A stretch of DNA of 36,114 bases from the NCBI GenBank assembly GCA_034433305.1, contig DAOUAM010000027.1, positions 1 through 36,114 on the forward strand. Reading direction: 5' to 3'. Position 1 is the first letter of the stretch. Each line of letters opens with the position of its first letter. Positions 6,400-12,937 of the stretch are shown here, piece after piece. A program made the position numbers and the translations under genes. This DNA is from DAOUAM01 sp034433305 (GTDB lineage: Bacteria > Chloroflexota > Dehalococcoidia > Lucifugimonadales > DAOUAM01). Under the pieces are notes generated by a model. That model did not search any database. It was not told the DNA's origin and saw only the letters and a program-made list of their open reading frames with translations.

Positions 6400-7311
6400 A
6401 TGGCACGCCTGGCCGCCATCTGCCTCGCCGTCATCGCCGTCCTGCTCCTGGCCCCTGGCATCGCCCTGGCCCAGGGCCTGGACTTGCCAGAGCCTGTCGG
6501 CTATGTCAATGACTTCGCCGGCCTCATCGCCGACGACACCGAGGCGCGGCTGGAGCAGACGCTGCGCCAGTACGAGCAGGAGACCACCGTCGAGGTGGTC
6601 GCCGTGACGCTGCCCGACCTCCAGGGCACCACCATCGAGGACTACGCGGTGCGGCTCTTCGAGAAGTGGGGCATCGGCAAGAGGGACGTGGACAATGGCG
6701 TCCTGCTCATCGTGGCCCGGGACGAGCGCGACGTGCGTATCGAGGTCGGCTACGGCATGGAGCCGTACATTACCGACGGCCAGGCCGGCCGCATCCTGGA
6801 CCGGGAAGTGGTGCCCGCGCTGCGCGGCGGCGACTACACCCAGGGCGTCGCCAATGGCGTGACGGCCATCATGCAGACCATACGCGATAGCGGCTACGAG
6901 CCTGGCGCCGTCAGGCCGCGCCCCGTCACCAGCCGCATCGCCGAGGCCTTCGAGGGCAAGGCCTGGCTGCTGTGGACGCTGGCCGGCATCAGTCTCTACG
7001 TGGTCGCCTTCATGGCCAGGACCCGCTCCATCTGGCTGGGCGGCATCTGGGGTGGCATCGTCGGCGGCATCCTGGGTGGAGTGCTGGGCGGGCTGCTGGC
7101 CATACTGGTGGGCGTGGCGATGCTGGGGCTGGTGGGGCTGCTACTGGACGCCCTCCTGTCCTCGGCCTACCGCTACCAGAAGTCCAGCGGCCGGTCAACG
7201 GCGTGGCACCGCACCTGGGGTGGCTTCTCCGGGGCGGGGCGTGGCGGTGGTGGCTTCGGAGGCTTCGGCGGCGGCCGCTCAGGTGGTGGCGGCGCCTCGC
7301 GGGGCTTCTAG
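6400..7311 (+). CDS. TPM-domain (YgcG-like) membrane protein, partner of LemA
   Basis: A 303-residue exported membrane protein. A signal peptide (about 1-25, ending ALAQ) precedes a TPM domain (about 30-165) with VNDFAGLI, GIGKRDVDNGVLLIVA and the RIEVGYGMEPYITDGQAGRI hallmark. Two or three hydrophobic segments follow (about 190-250, very Gly-rich), and the tail ends in GFGGFGGGRSGGGG, which is also typical of YgcG-type proteins. TPM domains are proposed to have phosphatase or scaffold roles, including in photosystem II repair in plants, but no such role can be inferred here. ATG at 6400 is one base after the lemA stop, so the two are almost certainly co-transcribed. Confidence 0.94.
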   Translation: MARLAAICLAVIAVLLLAPGIALAQGLDLPEPVGYVNDFAGLIADDTEARLEQTLRQYEQETTVEVVAVTLPDLQGTTIEDYAVRLFEKWGIGKRDVDNGVLLIVARDERDVRIEVGYGMEPYITDGQAGRILDREVVPALRGGDYTQGVANGVTAIMQTIRDSGYEPGAVRPRPVTSRIAEAFEGKAWLLWTLAGISLYVVAFMARTRSIWLGGIWGGIVGGILGGVLGGLLAILVGVAMLGLVGLLLDALLSSAYRYQKSSGRSTAWHRTWGGFSGAGRGGGGFGGFGGGRSGGGGASRGF

Positions 7312-7339
7312 GGACACTGGCCCGCCCATGGGCTGCCTG

Positions 7340-7348
7340 TGCTATCCT
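7340..7348 (+). promoter_or_regulatory. Candidate extended -10 promoter for the Rid-family gene
   Basis: TGCTATCCT is identical to the element at 868-876 and lies 36 bases before the ATG at 7385. No -35 consensus is seen. It lies in the 73-base gap after the TPM gene, implying an independent transcript. Confidence 0.45.
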
Positions 7349-7384
7349 CTTGCCAGACCACAGCGCGAGGCCAGGAGGTGGCAC

Positions 7385-7801
7385 ATGGCACAGCTACAGC
7401 GGACTATCGTCAACCCCTCGGGCGCGCCCAGGCCCATCGGCGCCTACTCCAACGGTATAAGGGTCAGGGCGGGCGAGTTGCTGTTCATCGCCGGCCAGGT
7501 GGCGCTGGACGCCAGCGGGGGCCTGGTAGGCAAGGGCGACGTGCGCGCCCAGACGCGCCAGGCCTTCGAGAACATCGGCCAGGTGCTGGCCGGCGTCGGC
7601 GCCAGCTTCAGCAACGTGGTGGAGTTCACCACCTTCCTGGTGGGCCGCGAGTCCATCCAGCCCTTCATGCAGGCGCGCAACGAGCTTTTCCCCAGGTACT
7701 TCCCCAACGGCGACTATCCACCCAACACGCTGCTCATCGTCAGCGGCCTGGTAAGGGAGGAGTTCCTGGTGGAGATAAAGGCTATCGCGGCGCTGCCGTG
7801 A
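7385..7801 (+). CDS. Rid (YjgF/YER057c) family protein lacking the catalytic arginine
   Basis: A 138-residue Rid-family protein. The fold markers are present: GAYSNGIRV (19-27), LFIAGQVALD (33-42), the QTRQAFENIGQVLAGVGAS segment and VEIKAIAALP at the C-terminus. RidA proper deaminates reactive enamine/imine intermediates using an Arg in a PAR(S/T) motif before the last strands. Here that stretch is YPPNTLLIVS and N114 occupies the Arg position, as in Rid subfamilies thought to lack this activity. Role therefore unknown. A strong AGGAGGTG at 7373-7380 supports the ATG at 7385. Confidence 0.93.
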   Translation: MAQLQRTIVNPSGAPRPIGAYSNGIRVRAGELLFIAGQVALDASGGLVGKGDVRAQTRQAFENIGQVLAGVGASFSNVVEFTTFLVGRESIQPFMQARNELFPRYFPNGDYPPNTLLIVSGLVREEFLVEIKAIAALP

Positions 7802-7822
7802 GCACGCCGCCCCCGGCCACGG

Positions 7823-8419
7823 CTAGGAGTAGGGCTTCACCCAGGTCTCGGACCAGGCGAGACAGGCGGTGCTGCTCTGCCGGTCGCCGCGCTTCTCGGG
7901 GAAGGGCCGGCCCCTGGCCAGCATGCCGTTGAGGGTGACCTGCGCCCTCCTGGCCGGCACGAAGGTGCTGTACACGCCCAGCGGCCGGTTGGGCATGCTG
8001 TTGGGCGCGATGCGCAGCACGAATGGCTCCACGAAGTCGTACCAGGTGAGGGCAATTATCTCGTCCTCAGACACGACGCGCTCTGTCCAGAAGGAGCGCA
8101 CGTCCCCCGACTTGCCGAAGTCCGCCTCCACCACGGGAATGCTCTGGTCGGCGAACTCCGGGAAGAGCATGCTCTCGATCTCCTGCTGGAGCCAGCGCGT
8201 CATGGCTATGTTGTCGGAGTAGATGCGTACCTCGTTGTCGGTGAGGTCGCTCTTGAGGAACAGGGCGTGGCCGGGGCCGCCAGGGGAAAGCAGGATGCGC
8301 CAGTGGCTGGCGCGGGTGGTCATGGGGCCGCCCTCCACCTCGTGGAGACGTATGAAGGAGTTCTCGCCCGTGAGGCGGACCTGGTGGGGATCGGTGGGAC
8401 TGGTAGCCGGGCTTACCAT
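7823..8419 (-). CDS. Conserved-looking hypothetical protein, family not recognised
   Basis: A 198-residue soluble protein with no signal peptide or transmembrane segment. I do not recognise the family. It has a mixed beta-rich look: ASHWRILLSPGG, ALFLKSDLTDNEVRIYSDNI, then DEIIALTWYDFVEPFVLRIAPN, PNRPLGVYSTFVPARRAQVTLNG. Codon usage is like that of its neighbours and the reading is intact. The ATG at 8419 follows a strong AGGAGGTC site; an upstream in-frame ATG at 8452 lies inside the promoter element and is not used. It converges with the Rid gene and diverges from the TPR gene. No function is proposed. Confidence 0.82.
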   Translation of the reverse strand: MVSPATSPTDPHQVRLTGENSFIRLHEVEGGPMTTRASHWRILLSPGGPGHALFLKSDLTDNEVRIYSDNIAMTRWLQQEIESMLFPEFADQSIPVVEADFGKSGDVRSFWTERVVSEDEIIALTWYDFVEPFVLRIAPNSMPNRPLGVYSTFVPARRAQVTLNGMLARGRPFPEKRGDRQSSTACLAWSETWVKPYS

Positions 8420-8450
8420 GGTTGACCTCCTGGAGTCGTGGTGGTGTACC

Positions 8451-8459
8451 ATCTTACCA
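8451..8459 (-). promoter_or_regulatory. Candidate extended -10 promoter for the 198-residue protein
   Basis: On the minus strand it reads TGGTAAGAT (TG at 8459-8458, hexamer TAAGAT at 8456-8451), 31 bases before the start codon at 8419. No -35 consensus is apparent. Confidence 0.4.
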
Positions 8460-8511
8460 GCAGATGGCTCGCGGGACTACTGGCGGGCCACAACCACAAA
8501 AGGGGGCGCCC

Positions 8512-9027
8512 TTGCACTGGAAGAACGATGGCAACCTGAGCCACATGAGCGACCGCGACTACCTGGCCGAGGTGTTGCTGCACCTGACGGGCCTGCTGGA
8601 GTCCAATCCCAGGGACAGGCGGGCCTACTTCCTGCGCGGCAACGCCCACCTGGACGCCGGCGACCTGGAGGCCGCCATAGCCGACTACACCAGTGCCATA
8701 GAGCTTGACCCCAACGACAGCGTGGCCTACAACAACCGGGGCATCGCCTACAGGAACAGTGGGCAGACGGACAGGGCCATCGCTGACTACACCAGGGCTA
8801 TTGAGCTGGACCCTGGCTACCGCGACGCTTATAACAACAGGGGCATGGCCCTGTCTGACAAGGGCGAGTACGAGGCCGCCATCCGCGACTACACCCGGGC
8901 CATCGAGCTTGACCCTGGCTACTGGTATGCCTATAACCACCGCGGCCTGGCCTTATGGGCCACCGGCCAGCACGAGGCAGCGGCCCGCGACTACGAGACG
9001 GCCAGGCGGCTCCTGGGGATGGGCTAG
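8512..9027 (+). CDS. Tetratricopeptide-repeat protein
   Basis: A small soluble TPR protein (171 residues from TTG 8512, or 160 from ATG 8545). Four 34-residue TPR units are obvious, each ending in AIELDPxx: starting near RRAYFLRGNAH, VAYNNRGIAY, DAYNNRGMAL and YAYNHRGLAL. The middle two are close copies of each other. TPRs mediate protein-protein contacts; the partner is unknown. TTG 8512 is preferred because AAAAGGGGGC lies just upstream, matching the site used by the gene at 924; the ATG at 8545 has no good ribosome site. It is divergent from the unknown protein at 7823-8419. Confidence 0.88.
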   Translation: MHWKNDGNLSHMSDRDYLAEVLLHLTGLLESNPRDRRAYFLRGNAHLDAGDLEAAIADYTSAIELDPNDSVAYNNRGIAYRNSGQTDRAIADYTRAIELDPGYRDAYNNRGMALSDKGEYEAAIRDYTRAIELDPGYWYAYNHRGLALWATGQHEAAARDYETARRLLGMG

Positions 9028-9044
9028 GGGCAGGCCGGCACCGG

Positions 9045-9488
9045 CTATGTCTGGCCCGGCGTGTCTGAGGTCGGGCCGGCCTCATGGCGGCCGGCCGCCG
9101 ATGGCAGGGCGCAGCTCGCCGACAGCCGGTAGCGGTTCCGCGCCACCCAGCCGTAGGCGGCGACGCCCAGCAGGTGCAGGCCAGGCATCCACAAGAGAGG
9201 CGCCAGGGGCAGCAGCGGCACCAGCCGCAGCGTCAGCACCCTGAAGGCGTAAAAGCCCTCGTACAGACGCCCGCCGTCGCTCTCCAGGTACGCCGCCCGC
9301 GACAGGTCAGCCCAGGTCAGGCCCTCGGGTGGGCGCTCCAGCGTCTGGTAGGCCGTCCATCTGACCCTTCTGAGGAAGTCGAGGCGGGACAGCCAGCGGA
9401 CCAGCAGCGTGCAGATGCCACAATCGCCGTCGTAGAACAGTGTCCACCGTCGCGCCGGGACTGTCATGCGCTCCCTGTTAGCTCCCAT
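9045..9488 (-). CDS. DCC/DUF393 thiol-disulfide oxidoreductase-like protein
   Basis: A 147-residue protein of the DCC (DUF393) family. The defining motif is FYDGDCGIC near the N-terminus, giving C23-x2-C26 after the D. WTAYQTLERPPEGLTWADL and the later GFYAFRVLTLRLVPLLPLAPLLWMPG are also family-like, with a hydrophobic stretch near 105-125. The family is predicted to have thioredoxin-like redox activity, without well established substrates. Start choice: the ATG at 9488 lies 6 bases after a perfect TATAAT, suggesting leaderless translation; the ATG at 9467 has a GGGAG only three bases away. It converges with the TPR gene. Confidence 0.88.
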   Translation of the reverse strand: MGANRERMTVPARRWTLFYDGDCGICTLLVRWLSRLDFLRRVRWTAYQTLERPPEGLTWADLSRAAYLESDGGRLYEGFYAFRVLTLRLVPLLPLAPLLWMPGLHLLGVAAYGWVARNRYRLSASCALPSAAGRHEAGPTSDTPGQT

Positions 9489-9494
9489 GACTCT

Positions 9495-9500
9495 ATTATA
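9495..9500 (-). promoter_or_regulatory. TATAAT -10 element directly before the DUF393 gene
   Basis: A perfect TATAAT (minus strand, 9500-9495) ends six bases before the ATG at 9488. Transcription would begin at or next to the A of that ATG, giving a leaderless mRNA. No -35 consensus is visible. Confidence 0.5.
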
Positions 9501-9563
9501 GCCCCGCCAGCTACTCTTCACTGCCCCAGTCCAGGGAAGAAGTGGCCCTTGCCAGCAGACGTA

Positions 9564-9592
9564 TAGACATCCAGTTGCTAACACGGTATTAT
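9564..9592 (+). promoter_or_regulatory. Sigma70-type promoter of the fur-family gene
   Basis: TAGACA (9564-9569) and TATTAT (9587-9592) are separated by exactly 17 bases, each one mismatch from consensus. This is the best two-hexamer promoter in the window. The leader to the ATG at 9623 is about 24 bases. Confidence 0.65.
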
Positions 9593-9605
9593 AGCAGCTG
9601 CAACT
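9573..9605. promoter_or_regulatory. Candidate operator overlapping the fur-family promoter
   Basis: TGCTA (9576-9580) and TAGCA (9592-9596) form an inverted repeat spanning the -10 element, and AGTTGC (9573-9578) also has an inverted partner GCAACT (9600-9605). Such a dyad fits autoregulation by the Fur-family protein, but it does not match classic Fur or Zur boxes closely. Confidence 0.35.
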
Positions 9606-9622
9606 AATTGCAGGAGCAGGCC

Positions 9623-10075
9623 ATGAGCTGTGAAGGCAAGACTATTCAGGCCCTCAAGGAGTCCGGCCACAGGCTGACGCCCCAGCGACTCATGATCCTG
9701 TCGGCCCTGAGGCACTCCCACGGGCACCTGACGGCAGCGGAGATCCTGGAGCAGGTCAAGGAGTCCTACCCCTACATTGACGTCTCCACCGTGTACCGCA
9801 CCCTGGCGGTGCTCAAGGAGATGCGCCTGGTGTCGGAGACGGACATGGGCGGCGGGGAGTACCGCTACGAGTGGGTGGACAAGGTCCGCCACCACCACCT
9901 GATATGCCGGGGCTGCGACAGCGTGACGCTGCTGGACCACAAGTACCTGGAGAACCTCAGCACCGAGATCTTCGACGACCTGGGGTTCCAGGCAGACATT
10001 GACCATTTCGCCATCTTCGGCCTGTGCCGGGAGTGCCGCGTCAAGTCCCAGGGCGCGCCTCCGGCCAGGGGCTAG
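9623..10075 (+). CDS. Fur-family metalloregulator (Zur-like by context)
   Basis: A 150-residue Fur-family transcription factor, normal length. The N-terminal winged helix contains RLTPQRLMILSAL (17-29) and the recognition helix DVSTVYRTL (53-61). The dimerisation domain has the HHHLICRGC metal region (H90-H92, C95, C98) and FGLCREC (C135, C138), so both CxxC pairs for structural zinc are intact. It should repress transcription when loaded with metal. The ATG at 9623 has a CAGGAG site. The adjacent cluster-9 ABC importer strongly suggests it controls zinc or manganese uptake; the binding protein's ligand set favours zinc, hence Zur-like. Iron-sensing Fur or peroxide-sensing PerR cannot be excluded. 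Confidence 0.92.
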   Translation: MSCEGKTIQALKESGHRLTPQRLMILSALRHSHGHLTAAEILEQVKESYPYIDVSTVYRTLAVLKEMRLVSETDMGGGEYRYEWVDKVRHHHLICRGCDSVTLLDHKYLENLSTEIFDDLGFQADIDHFAIFGLCRECRVKSQGAPPARG

Positions 10076-10098
10076 TCTGTCGAGCAACGCCATGTCCC

Positions 10099-10211
10099 GG
10101 ACTATGACTACTTTCAGTCGCATAACGCTATTGGCCAGTACGCCCTGGATGCCTTCAAGGAACTGGAGGAGCTGGACTATGACTACTTTCAGTCGCATAA
10201 CGCTATTGGCC
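10099..10211 (+). repeat. Direct repeat duplicating the start of the metal-binding lipoprotein gene
   Basis: A 38-base string is present twice without mismatch, at 10099-10136 and 10174-10211, offset by 75 bases (25 codons). Both copies encode MTTFSRITLLA in the same frame. Only the second copy is preceded by a good ribosome site (GGAGGAG, 10165-10171) and runs into the full signal peptide. Confidence 0.9.
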
Positions 10212-11207
10212 CTAACAGCGCTGATAACTCTGGCGCTGGCCGCCTGCGCCACCAGCGGGGCCAGCCAGGGCACGCCTGGAAGCGCCAGCGGAGGGACGCT
10301 CAAGGTCGTCACCACGGTCTCGCCCATCACCAGCATCGTGGAGAACATTGGAGGTACCAGGATACAACTGGAGGGGATCATTCCCGAGGGGGTCAACTCC
10401 CATACCTTCGAGCCAGCGCCCTCGGTGGCCAGGGTGCTGTCCGAGGCCGACCTCATCGTGCTGAACGGGCTTTTCCTGGAAGAGCCGACGCTGGAGCTGG
10501 CCGAGGCCAACAAGAAGCCCGGCGCCGTCATTCTTTCCCTGGGAGAGAAGGCCATCACTAGGGAAGAGTGGCAGTTTGACTTCTCCTTCCCCGAGTCGGA
10601 GGGCCATCCCAATCCACACCTTTGGCCTGACCCGATGCTGGCGCTGCGGTACGCGGAACTGGTCCGGGACGAGCTGGTCAGCCTGGACCCGGACAGCGCC
10701 GACTACTACCGGCGCAACTTCGAGGCCTTCAAGGCGCGCATCGAGGACCTGGACCGGAGAATCGCCGCCGCCATCCAGACCATCCCTCCCGGCCAGCGCA
10801 AGCTGCTGACCTACCATGACTCCTGGGCGTACTTCGCCAGGCGCTACGGAATGAGAGTCATTGGAGCGGCGCAGCCCTCGGACTTCAGCGAGCCGTCGGC
10901 CAGGGAGGTAGCCGGGCTGATAGAGCAGATCAGGGCCGAGGGCGTGCCCGCTATCTTCGGCTCCGAGGTCTTCCCCAGCAAGGTGATGGAGCAGATAGCC
11001 CGCGAGAGTGGTGCCAGGTTCATAGACCAGCTACGGGACGACGACCTGCCCGGCGCGCCCGGAGACCCCAGGCATAGCTACCTGGGCCTCATGCTCACCA
11101 ACATGGAGATAATGGTGCCGGCGCTGGGCGGCAGCGCGGAGCCGCTGAAGGGCTTCGACCCCAGTCCGGTGTTCCAGGGACAGAGCGGGGCTATATACCC
11201 CCAGTAG
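10179..11207 (+). CDS. Cluster-9 metal-binding lipoprotein of an ABC importer (ZnuA-like)
   Basis: A 342-residue periplasm-side/cell-surface substrate-binding lipoprotein. The signal peptide ends in LAAC with lipidation at C23. Metal-ligand candidates are H75 (in NSHTFEP), H137 (in PNPHLWPDP), H203 (in TYHDSWAYF) and D283 (in FIDQL). A third His, rather than the Glu of manganese-type members, favours zinc; the His-rich loop seen in many ZnuA proteins is absent. The ATG at 10179 has GGAGGAG eight bases upstream. An in-frame ATG at 10104 sits in the duplicated copy of the gene start and lacks a ribosome site. It is followed by the ATPase and permease, all one operon with the Fur-family gene. 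Confidence 0.93.
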   Translation: MTTFSRITLLALTALITLALAACATSGASQGTPGSASGGTLKVVTTVSPITSIVENIGGTRIQLEGIIPEGVNSHTFEPAPSVARVLSEADLIVLNGLFLEEPTLELAEANKKPGAVILSLGEKAITREEWQFDFSFPESEGHPNPHLWPDPMLALRYAELVRDELVSLDPDSADYYRRNFEAFKARIEDLDRRIAAAIQTIPPGQRKLLTYHDSWAYFARRYGMRVIGAAQPSDFSEPSAREVAGLIEQIRAEGVPAIFGSEVFPSKVMEQIARESGARFIDQLRDDDLPGAPGDPRHSYLGLMLTNMEIMVPALGGSAEPLKGFDPSPVFQGQSGAIYPQ

Positions 11208-11215
11208 GAGAGGCC

Positions 11216-12076
11216 ATGCTTCACCCCGAGCCACATCAGTACGAGAAGGAAGAGCCTGTGGTCGAGCTGCGACGCCTGACCTGCGGCTACGACGGCCAGG
11301 CCGCCCTGCGCGACGTGGACCTGAAGATAATGGCTGGCCACTTCGTCGGCCTGCTGGGGCCCAGCGGCTCGGGCAAGACCACTCTGCTGCGCAGCATACT
11401 GGGCGCCGTGGAAGTGTACCACGGCGACGTCCTGGTGGAGGGCGTCCCCACAGGCCAGCGCCGGCCGCGTGTGGGCTACGTGCCCCAGCTAGAGGCCATA
11501 GACTGGAACTTCCCGGTGACGGTGGAGCAGGTGGTGATGATGGGGCGCACGGCCAGCAACTGGGCGCTGCCGTGGCACCGGCGCCAGGACAGGGAAGTGG
11601 CCCATACCATCATGGAGCGCCTGGGCATCGCCGACCTGCGCAAGCGCCACATCCGCGAGCTTTCGGGCGGCCAGCAGCAGCGGGCCTTCCTGGCCCGGGC
11701 GCTGGTGAGCAGCCCCCGCCTTCTGCTCCTGGACGAGCCTACCAGCGGTGTGGACATCAAGACGCGGGACGACGTCATGCACCTGCTGGACGAGCTGAAC
11801 CACCAGGGCATCACCATCGTCATGACCACCCACGAAATCAACGCCGTGGCGGCGCACCTGCCGTGGGTGGTGTGCCTGAAGGGCAGGGTGGTGGCCGAAG
11901 GCCCGCCATCCAGGGTGTTCACTCCCGAGGTGCTGCGGCTGACCTACGACGCCGACCTGCCGGTGACCACCTACCAGGGCATGACCCTGGTGGCCGAGAC
12001 GCCCCACTTCTTCGGGCGCAACGGCAGACACGGCAGCCAGCAGGAGGAGCAGCGTGCTGAGTCCTCTCCAGTATGA
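11216..12076 (+). CDS. ABC transporter ATPase for metal uptake (ZnuC/MntB-like)
   Basis: A 286-residue cytosolic ATPase energising the metal importer. Walker A is GPSGSGKTT (48-56), the Q-loop is YVPQ (88-91), the ABC signature is LSGGQQQR (149-156), Walker B is LLLLDE (169-174) and the switch His is in MTTHE. The DWNFPVTVEQVVMMGR segment is typical of the manganese/zinc/iron chelate ATPases. The ATG at 11216 uses a TAGGAGAGG site overlapping the stop of the binding-protein gene. Its 3' end overlaps the permease start by 23 bases. The final 30 residues (Gly/Gln/Glu-rich) extend beyond the usual family end. Confidence 0.95.
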   Translation: MLHPEPHQYEKEEPVVELRRLTCGYDGQAALRDVDLKIMAGHFVGLLGPSGSGKTTLLRSILGAVEVYHGDVLVEGVPTGQRRPRVGYVPQLEAIDWNFPVTVEQVVMMGRTASNWALPWHRRQDREVAHTIMERLGIADLRKRHIRELSGGQQQRAFLARALVSSPRLLLLDEPTSGVDIKTRDDVMHLLDELNHQGITIVMTTHEINAVAAHLPWVVCLKGRVVAEGPPSRVFTPEVLRLTYDADLPVTTYQGMTLVAETPHFFGRNGRHGSQQEEQRAESSPV

Positions 12077-12932
12077 GTTCTTCGTCAGGGGGCTGATAGT
12101 GGCCACGCTGGTGAGCGCCCTCTGCGGCCTCATCGGCGTGTACATCGTCCTGCGGCGCATGGCCTACATAGGCCACGGGCTGTCCCATGCCGTCTTCGGC
12201 GGCGCCGTGGTCAGCTACGTCATGTCCATCAACTTCTTCCTGGGGGCCAGCGTCTGGGGCTTCCTGGCCGCCGTCCTCATCAACATGACCACCCGCAAGC
12301 GCAGGATCGGCGCCGACGCCGCCATCGGCATCATCACCACCGCCAGCTTCGCCCTGGGCATCGCCCTCATCAGCCGCTACAAGACCTTCACCCGCAGCTT
12401 CGACGCCGCCCTCTTCGGCAACATCCTGGGGGTCACCCAGGCCGACCTGTGGGCCATCGTGGTAGTGACGCTGTTCACCTTTGTCTGCGTCTTTGTGGGC
12501 TACAAGTACCTGCTATTCACCACCTTCGAGCCGGAGGTGGCCCGCTTCTACGGCGTCCCGGCGGACTGGGTGGACACCCTGTTCTCCCTGGTGCTGGCGG
12601 CGACGGTGGTGGTGTCCATGCAGGTGCTGGGCGTGACCCTCATCGCCTCGGCCATCGTGATCCCGCCGGTGGTGGCGCGCCTGCTGACCAACAGCTTCAG
12701 CAGGATGATGCTGCTGTCCACGGGCATCGGCGCCTTCTGCGGCCTGGCGGGAGTGTACCTGAGCTACTTCGTGGACGTCTCCTCTGGCGCCACGGTCGTC
12801 CTCTTCTCGGCGGCCCTCTTCGTGCTGGCCCTGGCCTTCACCTCGCTGCGGGAGCGCCTTACCCTGCACCGGGGCCGCGCCGCCCGCCGGTCGGCCGCGC
12901 TGGCCCATGGCGACGCCGAGGTGGTACACTGA
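12054..12932 (+). CDS. ABC metal transporter permease (ZnuB/MntC family)
   Basis: A 292-residue polytopic inner-membrane permease with about eight hydrophobic segments, forming the channel of the metal importer. Family features include LRRMAYIGHGLSHAVFGG (34-51), GADAAIGIITTASFALGIAL, and the VLGVTLIASAIVIPPVVARLL block that contacts the ATPase side. The start is a GTG at 12054 with a strong CAGGAGGAGC ribosome site, inside the 3' end of the ATPase gene, implying coupled translation. The tail after residue 270 is Arg/Ala/His-rich and cytosolic. The metal is inferred from the binding protein (zinc favoured). Confidence 0.95.
   Translation: MLSPLQYEFFVRGLIVATLVSALCGLIGVYIVLRRMAYIGHGLSHAVFGGAVVSYVMSINFFLGASVWGFLAAVLINMTTRKRRIGADAAIGIITTASFALGIALISRYKTFTRSFDAALFGNILGVTQADLWAIVVVTLFTFVCVFVGYKYLLFTTFEPEVARFYGVPADWVDTLFSLVLAATVVVSMQVLGVTLIASAIVIPPVVARLLTNSFSRMMLLSTGIGAFCGLAGVYLSYFVDVSSGATVVLFSAALFVLALAFTSLRERLTLHRGRAARRSAALAHGDAEVVH
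12922..12930 (+). promoter_or_regulatory. Extended -10 element seven bases before the DUF2851 start
   Basis: TGGTACACT (TG at 12922-12923, hexamer TACACT 12925-12930) ends seven bases before the ATG at 12938. It overlaps the 3' end of the permease gene. The geometry would give a leaderless transcript of the next gene. Confidence 0.45.
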
Positions 12933-12937
12933 CAGGC

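Noticed and set aside
10099..10211. An alternative frame encoding a natural-looking peptide containing ALDAFKELEEL
   Set aside because: It has no start with a ribosome site, degenerates downstream, and overlaps the real lipoprotein start. Taken as chance.
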